A DNA stretch of 64,000 nt from NCBI GenBank assembly GCA_032433765.1, contig JAVIAB010000049.1, positions 23,742,147 through 23,806,146 of the forward strand, in the 5' to 3' direction. The notes beneath the pieces are model-generated. The model was given only the letters and a program-made list of their open reading frames with translations, was not told the origin of the DNA and did no database searches. The translations under genes and the position numbers were made by a program. Shown piece after piece: positions 26,001 to 37,609 of this stretch (within the stretch, counting starts at the first letter, position 1; every line of letters begins with the position of its first letter). This DNA comes from Megaustenia siamemsis. Taxonomy: Eukaryota > Mollusca > Gastropoda > Stylommatophora > Ariophantidae.

Positions 26001-29000
26001 AAATACCATTGAGCTCGGAGGTTGTAGAGAGAACTAACTTAATAAAATACCATGGAGCTCGGAGGTTGTAGAGAGAACTAACTTAATAAAATACCATAGA
26101 GCTCGGAGGTTGTAGAGAGAACTAACTTAATAAAATACCGTAGAGCTCGGAGGTTGTAGAGAGAACTAACTTAATAAAATACCATGGAGCTCGGAGGTTG
26201 TAGAGAGAACTAACTTAATAAAATACCATAGAGCTCGGAGGTTGTAGAGAGAACTAACTTAATAAAATACCGTAGAGCTCGGAGGTTGTAGAGAGAACTA
26301 ACTTAATAAAATACCATGGAGCTCGGAGGTTGTAGAGAGAACTAACTTAATAAAATACCATTGAGCTCGGAGGTTGTAGAGAGAACTAACTTAATAAAAT
26401 ACCATAGAGCTCGGAGGTTGTAGAGAGAACTAACTTAATAAAATACCATAGAGCTCGGAGGTTGTAGAGAGAACTAACTTAATAAAATACCATAGAGCTC
26501 GGAGGTTGTAGAGAGAACTAACTTAATAAAATACCATAGAGCTCGGAGGTTGTAGAGAGAACTAACTTAATAAAATACCATAGAGCTCGGAGGTTGTAGA
26601 GAGAACTAACTTAATAAAATACCATGGAGCTCGGAGGTTGTAGAGAGGACTAACTTAATAAAATACCATGGAGTGTGGAGGTTGTAGAGAGAACTAACTT
26701 AATAAAATACCATGGAGCTCGGAGGTTGTAGAGAGGACTAACTTAATAAAATACCATGGAGTGTGGAGGTTGTAGAGAGAACTAACTTAATAAAATACCA
26801 TAGAGCTCGGAGGTTGTAGAGAGAACTAACTTAATAAAATACCATGGAGCTCGGAGGTTGTAGAGAGAACTAACTTAATAAAATACCATTGAGCTCGGAG
26901 GTTGTAGAGAGAACTAACTTAATAAAATACCGTAGAGCTCGGAGGTTGTAGAGAGGACTAACTTAATAAAATACCATAGAGCTCGGAGGTTGTAGAGAAC
27001 TAGCTTAATAAAATACCATGGAGTGTGGAGGTTGTAGAGAGGACTAACTTAATAAAATACCATAGAGCTCGGAGGTTGTAGAGAGAACTAACTTAATAAA
27101 ATACCATGGAGTGTGGAGGTTGTAGAGAGAACTAACTTAATAAAATACCATAGAGCTCGGAGGTTGTAGAGAGAACTAACTTAATAAAATACCATGGAGT
27201 GTGGAGGTTGTAGAGAGGACTAACTTAATAAAATACCATGGAGCTCGGAGGTTGTAGAGAGAACTAACTTAATAAAATACCATAGAGCTCGGAGGTTGTA
27301 GAGAGAACTAACTTAATAAAATAACATGGAGCTCGGAGGTTGTAGAGAGAACTAACTTAATAAAATACCATGGAGCTCGGAGGTTGTAGAGAGAACTAAC
27401 TTAATAAAATAACATGGAGCTCGGAGGTTGTAGAGAGAACTAACTTAATAAAATACCATAGAGCTCGGAGGTTGTAGAGAGAACTAGCTTAATAAAATAC
27501 CATGGAGTGTGAAGGTTGTAGAGAGAACTAACTTAATAAAATACCATGGAGCTCGGAGGTTATAGAGAGAACTAACTTAATAAAATACCATAGAGCTCGG
27601 ATGTTATAGAGAGAACTAACTTAATAAAATACCATAGAGCTCGGAGGTTGTAGAGAGAACTAACGTAATAAAATACCATGGAGCTCGGAGGTTGTAGAGA
27701 GAACTAACTTAATAAAATACCATAGAGCTCGGAGGTTGTAGAGAGAACTAACTTAATAAAATAACATGGAGCTCGGAGGTTGTAGAGAGAACTAACTTAA
27801 TAAAATACCATGGAGCTCGGAGGTTGTAGAGAGAACTAACTTAATAAAATACCATAGAGCTCGGAGGTTGTAGAGAGGACTAACTTAATAAAATACCATG
27901 GAGCTCGGAGGTTGTAGAGAGAACTAACTTAATAAAATACCATAGAGCTCGGAGGTTGTAGAGAGAACTAACTTAATAAAATACCATAGAGCTCGGAGGT
28001 TGTAGAGAGAACTAACTTAATAAAATACCATAGAGCTCGGAGGTTGTAGAGAGGACTAACTTAATAAAATACCATAGAGCTCGGAGGTTGTAGAGAGAAC
28101 TAACTTAATAAAATACCATAGAGCTCGGAGGTTGTAGAGAGGACTAACTTAATAAAATACCATAGAGCTCGGAGGTTGTAGAGAGAACTAACTTAATAAA
28201 ATACCATGGAGTGTGGAGGTTGTAGAGAGAACTAACTTAATAAAATACCATAGAGCTCGGAGGTTGTAGAGAGAACTAACTTAATAAAATACCATGGAGT
28301 GTGGAGGTTGTAGAGAGAACTAACTTAATAAAATACCATGGAGCTCGGAGGTTGTAGAGAGAACTAACTTAATAAAATACCATGGAGCTCGGAGGTTGTA
28401 GAGAGAACTAACTTAATAAAATACCATGGAGCTCGGAGGTTGTAGAGAGGACTAACTTAATAAAATACCATAGAGCTCGGAGGTTGTAGAGAGGACTAAC
28501 TTAATAAAATACCATAGAGCTCGGAGGTTGTAGAGAGAACTAACTTAATAAAATACCATAGAGCTCGGAGGTTGTAGAGAGAACTAACTTAATAAAATAC
28601 CATAGAGCTCGGAGGTTGTAGAGAGGACTAACTTAATAAAATACCATAGAGCTCGGAGGTTGTAGAGAGGACTAACTTAATAAAATACCATGGAGCTCGG
28701 AGGTTGTAGAGAGAACTAACTTAATAAAATACCATGGAGCTCGGAGGTTGTAGAGAGGACTAACTTAATAAAATACCATAGAGCTCGGAGGTTGTAGAGA
28801 GAACTAACTTAATAAAATACCATAGAGCTCGGAGGTTGTAGAGAGAACTAACTTAATAAAATACCATAGAGCTCGGAGGTTGTAGAGAGAACTAACTTAA
28901 TAAAATACCATAGAGCTCGGAGGTTGTAGAGAGGACTAACTTAATAAAATACCATGGAGCTCGGAGGTTGTAGAGAGAACTAACTTAATAAAATACCATA

Positions 29001-29033
29001 GAGCTCGGAGGTTGTAGAGAGGACTAACTTAAA
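5060..29033. repeat. 24-kb satellite array, 44-bp unit, about 545 copies
   Basis: The unit is actaacttaataaaatacca, then tggagtgtgg or tagagctcgg, then aggttgtagagaga. The period is exactly 44 bp apart from rare 1-2-bp indels. Units differ at a few fixed places: gtgtgg or gctcgg, ccatgg or ccatag, gagaga or gagagg. Rare private variants (ttttag, tataaag, gcgcgg, gtttttag, aatcaaatacc, gaaataac) recur in the same order, showing block duplication. The leftmost units are diverged, and the array ends abruptly at acttaaactgtgg. All six frames are closed by stops, so it is non-coding. Each unit carries AATAAA on the + strand. Confidence 0.98.
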
Positions 29034-29212
29034 CTGTGGTTTCTTTAGAAGCGAACCGGGACATATCTTGTAAGCATAAGAAAACATAGAGATACTAGAC
29101 AATGATCTCACAAATTAGGCTAATAATGATAATAATATTTATTGTTAAGTTCAATAAGAAAACTCACATTTTTGTCATAGAAAAAATGAGTTTATTGCTA
29201 CTTTCTGAATTA

Positions 29213-29983
29213 TTACCTTTGTTTCATGTTTAGTCTTGCGTAATGCTCAATTGCTGCTAAATCATCATCATCATCATCGAGTGCCGCCTCGCAACGAAGG
29301 TTGGCTACCATGGAGCGCCATTCTGTTCTGTCTCTTGCTTTGATGGTGCAGGTTGTCATAGGCTGATTTGTCCATCTTTTGATGTTACTCGTCCATGTTA
29401 GTCTTGGTCTGCCTCTGCCTCTTTTACCTTGTATTTTTCCCTCCAGGATTATTTTTGGTAGGCTTTTGTGTCTTTTAACATGGCCCAAAAATCTCATTTG
29501 TCTTGTTTGAATTGTGTTTAGTAGTTCTCTTTTCATTTTTAGTTGTTTTAAGACTTCATCGTTTGTTTTCTTTCCCTTCCATCCAATTCTACCTATTCTT
29601 CTATATATCCACATTTTAAAGGCTTCAATTTTCTGTTCTGTTTTCTTGTCTAATGTCCATGTTTCTGCACCATATAGGAATATTGAGAAGATGTAACATT
29701 TTGCTATTCTTAGTTTTAGCCCTGGTGTTATTTGTTTTGATGTTAGTATGTTCTTCATGACATTAAAATTACTTTTTGCCATTGCTATTCTTTTGTTTAT
29801 TTCAGTTGTACATTTTCCATCACTGGTTATAGTATGTCCAAGGTAGTTGTAGTTCTGAACTGTATCCAGGTCTATTACTTCAATTTTGATATCCACTTGT
29901 GGGTTTTGTGTATCTTCTTTGTTTATGATCATAGTTTTAGTCTTTTTGATATTTATATCTAGTCCATATTTTTTGCTTGTCAT
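29213..29983 (-). pseudogene. LINE-B reverse transcriptase, C-terminal 250 codons
   Basis: Motifs in order: KKYGLDINIKKTKTM (after the catalytic palm), YNYLGHTITSDGKC, LYGAETWTLDKK, MWIYRRIGRIGW, FLGHVKRH, KRGRGRPRLTW and KARDRTEWRSMV. An Asp run follows, translated from the (GAT)n tail. The frame then reads through into flanking DNA, so its last 15 or so residues are not element sequence. The YADD region lies upstream of the open frame and is disrupted near 30030. This is the RT thumb and C-terminal region, a dead copy. Confidence 0.85.
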
Positions 29984-30133
29984 GTTTATTTCATTAAGTA
30001 ATTGTTGTAGATCTTTAGATAGAATTTCCTGCTAGCAGTACAGTATCGTCAGCATATCTTAGGTTATTGATTATATTTCCATTAATTTGTAGGCCTGGCA
30101 TCTCTGAGATGTTTTTAAAATTTTGCGCACTGA
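29263..30133 (-). mobile_element. LINE-B, 5'-truncated copy with target-site duplication
   Basis: An 871-bp insertion flanked by the 10-bp direct repeat gctgctaaat (29253-29262 and 30134-30143). On the minus strand it carries the end of a reverse transcriptase ORF and finishes in a (GAT)n tail. Such a short tail with no long 3' UTR is typical of RTE-like elements. Copies of the same family lie at 30545-30901, 36313-37181 and 47566-47792. Confidence 0.88.
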
Positions 30134-30143
30134 GCTGCTAAAT

Positions 30144-30533
30144 ACAATGCTTATATTAGAATTCCACAAGTCACAAATAACAGTAACTTCCGACAAACCA
30201 AGAGAAAGAATGATAACAAAACTGCCTAGAGCAGTCGATGGGGGGGGGGGGGGGGTCCAAACAATTTAAGTTAGAAATTAAAACTGTATAGAATACAGTT
30301 TGGGAATACCGGGAAAGATAGTTGGGTTGACCTTGGGAGAGGGGGACGGGGGCATCTGTATCTCGTTGCCGCCAAGCCAATCCCACATTGTTATTATTAA
30401 TTAGGTGTTAACTTGTTTTTAATTTACCGCTACCGTAGAGTAGATCATACATAGGACATTTGATAAAAATACCATCTCATTCGTTAACAATTTCTAGCAG
30501 CAGATTTTCAAAATGAGCCTGATTGGGCGAGAT
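30144..30533. other. no gene; poly-G tract
   Basis: Contains an unbroken run of about 17 G at 30239-30256. Otherwise I recognise nothing. Confidence 0.55.
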
Positions 30534-30544
30534 ATTTTGCAGGT

Positions 30545-30901
30545 CTTTGAAATGTGGATTTATAGAAGAATAGGTAGAATTGGATGGAAACAAAAGATAA
30601 CAAACGATGAAGTTTTAAAACAACTGAAAATAAAAAGAGAACTGCTGAACACAATTAAGACAAGACAAATGAAATATTTGTGGCATGTTAAAAGACACAA
30701 CAGCCTACTAAAAGCAATATTGGAAGGAAAAATATACAAGGCAAAAGAGGCAGACCAAGACTAACATGGACGTGTAACATCAAAAGATGGACGAGTCAAT
30801 CTATGTCAGCCTGCACCACCAAAGCAAGAAGCCGAGTAGAATGGCGATCCATGGTAGGCCAACCTTCGTTGCGGAGAGGGCACACAATGATGATGATGAT
30901 G
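30545..30901 (+). mobile_element. LINE-B, 357-bp copy with target-site duplication
   Basis: Flanked by the 11-bp direct repeat attttgcaggt (30534-30544 and 30902-30912). It encodes MWIYRRIGRIGW, TNDEVLKQLKIKRELLNT and then VKRHNSLLKAILEGK. A frameshift follows, relative to the GKRGRPRLTW region of other copies. It ends in (GAT)n. Strongly 5'-truncated and non-functional. Confidence 0.88.
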
Positions 30902-31059
30902 ATTTTGCAGGTACAAATCTGAGACAAATGGCTGACCCTCAGGACTCAGGACAGTGAATTATTTCATTAAAAACTGGGACTGGTTCTGAAAACCGGGATG
31001 TTTGTGACAAGAGACAAATAATTATAAATGAATATTATTTATAGAGGGAAACTTCCGAG

Positions 31060-31483
31060 GCGATAATCAGCGAATCAATTCAGAGGAAGAGGTATGTTTA
31101 CAGCACTCGGAAAAAAATGACAAATAATCAACAGAAAAAAAAAAACAATATACGATCCGAAGCAGGATCGAACCCGTACTCAATGGCATAGCGCCTTGTC
31201 ATGAAAAGGCAAGCGCTAGGGAACACTGCTCTCAGCTAACTAAAAAATTAGCTATCGCGGTAAAGTGTCTTTCACGCAGGTGTTCTCATGACTATAGCAT
31301 AAGGCTGTGATCACAACTCGGAAATACATTGTGTATCTGTATTTTTCCTATTAAGACACGTATTCGCAGCCTTATGCTATAGTCATGAGAACACCTGCGC
31401 GAAAGACATTGTCCACGATAGCTAATGTTTTAGTTAGCCGAGTTGGTAGTGTCACCTCTTCCTCTGAATTGATTGATGTTTGT
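31060..31483. mobile_element. foldback element with SINE-like sequence in one arm
   Basis: The outer inverted repeat is cgaatcaattcagaggaaga (from 31071) against tcttcctctgaattgatt (ending 31474). The inner inverted repeat is 31248-31307 against 31367-31425, sharing caggtgttctcatgactata and gcataaggctg. The left arm also holds, on the minus strand, a tRNA-like stretch with gttagctgagagcag and gggttcgatcc (31135-31245). The right arm has a shortened form, gttagccgagttggtag. It looks like two opposed copies of one tRNA-derived element, one internally deleted. Confidence 0.7.
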
Positions 31484-32090
31484 GACAGCAAAACTTTTGG
31501 AATTTTTTTTTGAAAACATACAAGCTTGCTCTCCCTTTTACTCTGTCATTTCCGTTTTCTACAGCGTTCTCTCTCAGCTACTCTTGTCACCAACAAATCT
31601 TGTTTCTCCATTATAACCTCCCCTTTCCCTGTATAATGACAAAGCAAGCTAGCGTAGGGTGCGCTGTGCACTTGTGGAACACACACATAAACATGACAAC
31701 AATGAAACGGGCGTTTCCACCAATCACTTGCTAATCACCACCCTTTTACAGTGTCACACGATGGACGGGTGAACAATTATAATAATCTGACACATCCCGC
31801 ATTGCTTAACTCCACTTTAGTCACTCGAGGCCATCTTTGTAAAAGTACAACCACTTCAGTATTAAACTATGTGCGGCGTGCGGTGAATGAAAGAAACGCG
31901 GCAGAATATAAATAGAGGCCATCTAAATAAAGGTTTGCAGGCTTTTTAATGCACATTTTTACAAGACATAAAACAGGTTTTTTTAACTTTCATCTTATCT
32001 TTTTGTGACATTGTGTTTGTTTCATTTTCGGATATTCTTTAATATCTGTTACCACATGGGTGGATCTCAAGGACAGGGTTCACATGACTG
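31484..32090. other. no gene; TATA-like motif at 31907
   Basis: Unique sequence of ordinary composition. The string tataaatag at 31907-31915 has the form of a TATA box, but no exon or start codon downstream supports a promoter. A 74-codon frame at 31510-31734 is unrecognised. Confidence 0.4.
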
Positions 32091-32099
32091 AGATATGGT

Positions 32100-35000
32100 T
32101 GTAGTGGCGACTGTTGCCTCACATTATCTTCATCATCTGTTGCTTCACATTATTATCATCATCATCATCTGCTGCCTCACATTACCGTCATCATCTGTTG
32201 CCTCACATCATCGTCATCATCTGTTGCTTCACATTGTCGTCTGCATCTGTTGCCTCACATTATCTTCTTTTGCCTCACATTATCATCAGCATCTGTTGCC
32301 TCACATTATCTTCATCATCTGTTGCCTCACATTATCTTCATCTTTTGCCTCACATTATCATCAGCATCTGTTGCCTCACATTATCTTCATCTTTTGCCTC
32401 ACATTATCATCAGCATCTGTTGCCTCACATTATCTTCATCTTTTGCCTCACATTGTCATCAGCATCTGTTGCCTCACATTATCTTCATCATCTGCTGCCT
32501 CACATTATCTTCATCTGCTGCCTCACATTATCATCATCATATGTTGCCTCACATTATCTTCGTCTGTTGCCTCACATTATCATCATCATCTGTTGCCTCA
32601 CATTATTATCATCGTCATCTGCTGCCTCACATTATTATCATTATCATCATCTGCTGCCTCACATCATCATCATCTGTTGCCTCACATTATTATCATCATC
32701 ATCTGCTGCCTCACATTATCATCATCATCATCTGCTGCCTCACATTATTATCATCATCTGTTGCCTCACATTATTATCATCATCTGTTGCCTCACATTAT
32801 TATCATCATCATCTGCTGCCTCACATTATTATCATCATCTGTTGCCTCACATTATTATCATCATCTATTGCCTCACATTATTATCATCATCTGTTGCCTC
32901 ACATTATTATTATCATCGTCATCTGCTGCCTCACATTATTATCATCATCATCATCTGCTGCCTCACATTATCATCATCATCTGTTGCCTCACATTATTAT
33001 CATCATCATCTGCTGCCTCACATTATCATCATCATCTGCTGCCTCACATTATTATCATCATCTGTTGCCTCACATTATTATCATCATCTGTTGCCTCACA
33101 TTATTATCATCATCATCTGCTGCCTCACATTATTATCATCATCTGTTGCCTCACATTATTATCATCATCTATTGCCTCACATTATTATCATCATCTGTTG
33201 CCTCACATTATCATCATCATCTGTTGCCTCACATTATCATCATCATCTGTTGCCTCACATTATCATCATCATCTGCTGCCTCACATTATTATCATCATCT
33301 GCTGCCTCACATTATTATTATCATCATCATCTGTTGCCTCACATTATTTTCATCATCTGTTACCTCACATTATTATCATCATCATCTGTTGCCTCACATT
33401 ATCTTCGTCTGTTGCCTCACATTATCTTCGTCTGTTGCCTCACATTATTATCATCATCTGTTGCCTCACATTATCATCATCATCTGTTGCCTCACATTAT
33501 CATCATCATCTGCTGCCTCACATTATTATCATCATCTGCTGCCTCACATTATTATTATCATCATCATCTGTTGCCTCACATTATTTTCATCATCTGTTAC
33601 CTCACATTATTATCATCATCATCATCTGTTGCCTCACATTATCTTCGTCTGTTGCCTCACATTATTATCATCATCTGCTGCCTCACATTATTATTATCAT
33701 CGTCATCTGCTGCCTCACATTATTATCATCATCATCATCTGCTGCCTCACATTATCATCATCATCTGTTGCCTCACATTATTATCATCATCATCTGCTGC
33801 CTCACATTATCATCATCATCATCTGCTGCCTCACATTATCATCATCATCTGTTGCCTCACATTATTATCATCATCTGTTGCCTCACATTATTATCATCAT
33901 CATCTGCTGCCTCACATTATTATCATCATCTGTTGCCTCACATTATTATCATCATCTATTGCCTCACATTATTATCATCATCTGTTGCCTCACATTATCA
34001 TCATCATCTGTTGCCTCACATTATCATCATCATCTGTTGCCTCACATTATCATCATCATCTGCTGCCTCACATTATTATCATCATCTGCTGCCTCACATT
34101 ATTATTATCATCATCATCTGTTGCCTCACATTATTTTCATCATCTGTTACCTCACATTATTATCATCATCATCTGTTGCCTCACATTATCTTCGTCTGTT
34201 GCCTCACATTATCTTCGTCTGTTGCCTCACATTATTATCATCATCTGTTGCCTCACATTATCATCATCATCTGTTGCCTCACATTATCTTCGTCTGTTGC
34301 CTCACATTATCATCATCATCTGTTGCCTCACATTATCATCATCATCTGCTGCCTCACATTATCTTCGTCGATTGCCTCACATTATCATCATCATCTGTTG
34401 CCTCACATTATTATCATCATCTGTTGCCTCACATTATCATCATCATCTGTTGCCTCACATTATCTTCGTCTGTTGCCTCACATTATCATCATCATCTGTT
34501 GCCTCACATTATCATCATCATCTGTTGCCTCACATTATCTTCGTCGATTGCCTCACATTATCATCATCATCTGTTGCCTCACATTATCATCATCATCTGC
34601 TGCCTCACATTATCATCATCATCATCTGTTGCCTCACATTATCATCATCATCATCTGCTGCCTCACATTATTATCATCATCTGCTGCCTCACATTATTAT
34701 CATCATCTGTTGCCTCACATTATTATCATCACCTGTTGCCTCACATTATTATCATCATCTGTTGCCTCACATTATTATCATCATCTGTTGCCTCACATTA
34801 TTATCATCATCTGTTGCCTCACATTATTATCATCATCTGTTGCCTCACATTATTATCATCATCTGTTGCCTCACATTATCATCATCATCTGTTGCCTCAC
34901 ATTATCATCATCATCTGCTGCCTCACATTATTATCATCATCTGCTGCCTCACATTATTATTATCATCATCATCTGTTGCCTCACATTATTTTCATCATCT

Positions 35001-35895
35001 GTTACCTCACATTATTATCATCATCATCATCTGTTGCCTCACATTATCTTCGTCTGTTGCCTCACATTATCTTCGTCTGTTGCCTCACATTATTATCATC
35101 ATCTGTTGCCTCACATTATCATCATCATCTGTTGCCTCACATTATCTTCGTCTGTTGCCTCACATTATCATCATCATCTGTTGCCTCACATTATTATCAT
35201 CATCATCTGTTGCCTCACATTATCATCATCATCTGTTGTCTCACATTATTATCATCATCATCTGTTGCCTCACATTATTTTCATCATCTTCTGCCTCACA
35301 TTATTATTTTCATCATCTGTTGCCTCACATTATCTTCGTCGATTGCCTCACATTATCATCATCATCTGCTGCCTCACATTATCATCATCATCATCTGCTG
35401 CCTCACATTATCATCATCATCTGCTGCCTCACATTATCATCATCATCTGTTGCCTCACATTATTATCATCATCATCATCTGCTGCCTCACATTATCATCA
35501 TCATCTGTTGCTCACATTATCATCATCATCATCTGCTGCCTCACATTATCATCATCATCTGCTGCCTCGCATTATTATCATCATCATCTGCTGCCTCACA
35601 TTATCATCATCATCATCTGTTGCCTCACATTATCTTCATCATCTGCTGCCTCACATTATCTTCATCATCTGTTGCCTCACATTATCATCATCATCATCTG
35701 CTGCCTCACATTATTATCATCATCATTTGTTGCCTCACATTATCTCCAGCATCTGTTGCCTCACATTATCATCTTCATCTGTTCCTCACATTATCATCTT
35801 CATCTGTTGCCTCACATTATCATCTTCATCTGTTGCCTCACATTATATTAATCTGTTGCCTCACATAATATTAATCTGTTGCCTCACATTGTATT
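32100..35895. repeat. ATC-rich minisatellite, about 3.8 kb, open in all three + frames
   Basis: Unit: tgcctcacattat followed by a variable (CAT/TAT)n run and ctg(t/c). Spacing varies from about 17 to 36 bp because the triplet run changes length. The common unit length is not a multiple of three, so every + frame cycles through the same three peptide phases (CCLTL, LLPHIIII, VASHYHHH). No stop occurs for over 1200 codons in any of them. This is a composition artefact: no codon bias, no start context and no splice sites support a protein. Confidence 0.95.
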
Positions 35896-35896
35896 C

Positions 35897-36130
35897 ATTG
35901 GTAAGTATAGGACACACACTTCGAAAGCCAACTACAAGCATTACCAGACAAGCCTTCACCTGTAACCCACAGAAAAAGGAGGATACAGGGAAAGCCTTGA
36001 AAAATATGGGGACAAAGTCCTCAGACTGAGATCACAAAGATAAATGGCATCAGGAATTAATTAGAGCAGAAAAACAAGGACAGAAAGAATTAGAGAGCTC
36101 CTGTTGATGGTCTAAGTTCAAATGATGGGT
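35897..36130 (+). pseudogene. LINE C-terminal remnant
   Basis: Translation gives GHTLRKPTTSITRQAFTCNP then QKKEDTGKALKNMGTK. This is a decayed form of the GHTLRKP..SITRQAL.WNPQGKRKRGRP segment of animal non-LTR reverse transcriptases, related to LINE-A at 3726. Stops and substitutions interrupt the rest. It abuts the end of the ATC-rich array. Confidence 0.65.
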
Positions 36131-36312
36131 AGAAAATGCTAAAATAGAAAAATGCACAACCCTGTGGCACTTGTTTTATTCACCAGAGTTGATAAGTCAA
36201 ATTGTCATTTTTCTTGCCACACTGGAGTAAAGGTAATGACAGCAAAGAAGAGCGTTGTCCCTTCTCAAAACCTCCACATGTTATGGTCTGCTATAGCAAG
36301 GTCCACTCCACT

Positions 36313-37181
36313 CATCATCATCATGTGCCTTCTCCGCAACGAAGGTTGGCTACCATGGATCACCATTCTACTCTGTTTCTTGCTTTGATGGTGCAAGTTG
36401 TCATAGGCTGGTTTGTCCATCTTTTGATGTTACTCGTCCATGTTAGTCTTGGTCTGCCTCTTTTACATTGTATTTTCCCTTCCAATATTACTTTTAGTAG
36501 GCTGTTGTGTCTTTTAACATGCCCCAAAAATGTCATTTGTCTTGTTTTGATTGTATTTAGTAGTTCTCTTTTTATTTTCAGTTGTTTTAAAACTTCATTG
36601 TTTGTTTTCTTTTCTTTCCATCCAATTCTACCTATTCTTCTATAAATCCACATTTCAAAGGCTTCAATTTTCTGTTCTGTTTTCTTGTCTAATGTCCATG
36701 TTTCTGCGCCATACAGGAATACTGAGAAGATGTAACATTTTGCCATTCTTAGTTTCAGCCCTGCTGATATTGGTTTTGTTGTTAGTATATTTTTCATGGC
36801 ATTAAAATTACTTTTTGCCATACCTATGCTTTTGTTTATTTCAATTTTACATTTTCCATCATTAGTTATAGTATGTCCCAGGTATTTGTAGCTCTGGACT
36901 GTCTCCAGATGTATTCCCTCCACTGCGATATTTAATTGTAGGTCTTGAGAATTTTCTTTGTTTATGATCATAGTTTTAGTCTTTTTGATATTCATATCTA
37001 GTCCATATTTTTTGCTTGTCATGTTTATTATATTAAGTAATTGTTGTAGGTCTTTAGGATTTTCTGCTAGTAGAACAGTATCATCAGCATACCTTAGGTT
37101 ATTGATTATCTTTCCATTAATGTTTAGGCCTGGCATCTGTGAGATGTCTTTAAAGATTTGCTCAGTGTATAGACAGTGTAT
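36313..37181 (-). mobile_element. LINE-B, 869-bp copy with 14-bp target-site duplication
   Basis: Flanked by aggtccactccact at 36299-36312 and 37182-37195. On the minus strand it runs from just before the YADD motif to the (GAT)n tail. Its length and 5' end nearly match the copy at 29263-30133, although the two have different target-site duplications. Confidence 0.9.
36360..37136 (-). pseudogene. LINE-B reverse transcriptase, palm motif to C-terminus
   Basis: A 258-codon frame. Near residue 17 is LRYADDTVLLAE, the YADD catalytic motif of the RT palm. Then come KKYGLDMNIKKTKTM, YKYLGHTITNDGKC, LYGAETWTLDKK, MWIYRRIGRIGW, FLGHVKRHNSLLK and RPRLTWTSNIKRW. The N-terminal endonuclease and most of the RT are absent, so it cannot be active. 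It is the best-preserved LINE frame in the window. Confidence 0.88.
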
Positions 37182-37221
37182 AGGTCCACTCCACTAAAGC
37201 AGTTTATATACAGTTGATGGG

Positions 37222-37516
37222 GGGAACTGGTTGGTTTCAAGGCAAGATACTGGCCTCTTGACAGAGAGGTTGTGGGTTCAAATCCTGGCTGCACCAGTTG
37301 GGATTTTTATTTATGATTTCTCTCTGCGGCAAAAACCCCTGGTCTCAGCAGTGAGGCCCGGCTTGAAATATTAATTACTCATCGGCGGAAAAAATATGAG
37401 TACCTCCGAAGTCGGAGTTGTCTGCTTGTGCGGTGAGGGACCCCTGTGCACACAGCTGCCAGGGAAAAATGAATTAACACACAAAATTCAGTTCCTAAAC
37501 TCTAGGGACTTCGACA
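37222..37516 (+). mobile_element. tRNA-derived SINE, family 2
   Basis: The tRNA-like head (aactggttggtttcaaggc, then a box B-like gtgggttcaaatcctgg) is followed by gatttttatttatgatttct and a body ending caaaattcagttcctaaact. Matching copies lie at 53026-53284 (+), 60276-60555 (+) and 41531-41843 (-). Confidence 0.8.
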
Positions 37517-37609
37517 GAGGTAAAAGCACGCGGATGAAAAAAATAAAAATATATACATTGGATCATTATTTTTACTTCTGTAGATGTTTTTCTAATACTT
37601 TCTTACCTC

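Noticed and set aside
5060..29033. CRISPR-like array
   Set aside because: Units are contiguous 44-mers without variable spacers, in animal DNA; it is a satellite.
30239..30256. Functional poly-G / quadruplex element
   Set aside because: A single homopolymer run, possibly of uncertain length in assembly; no context suggests a role.
31907..31915. Promoter from tataaatag
   Set aside because: A single AT-rich motif with no start site, exon or conserved context.
32095..36029. Three overlapping proteins of about 1250 residues
   Set aside because: All are translations of one ATC-rich minisatellite in three frames, with no splice, start or domain support.
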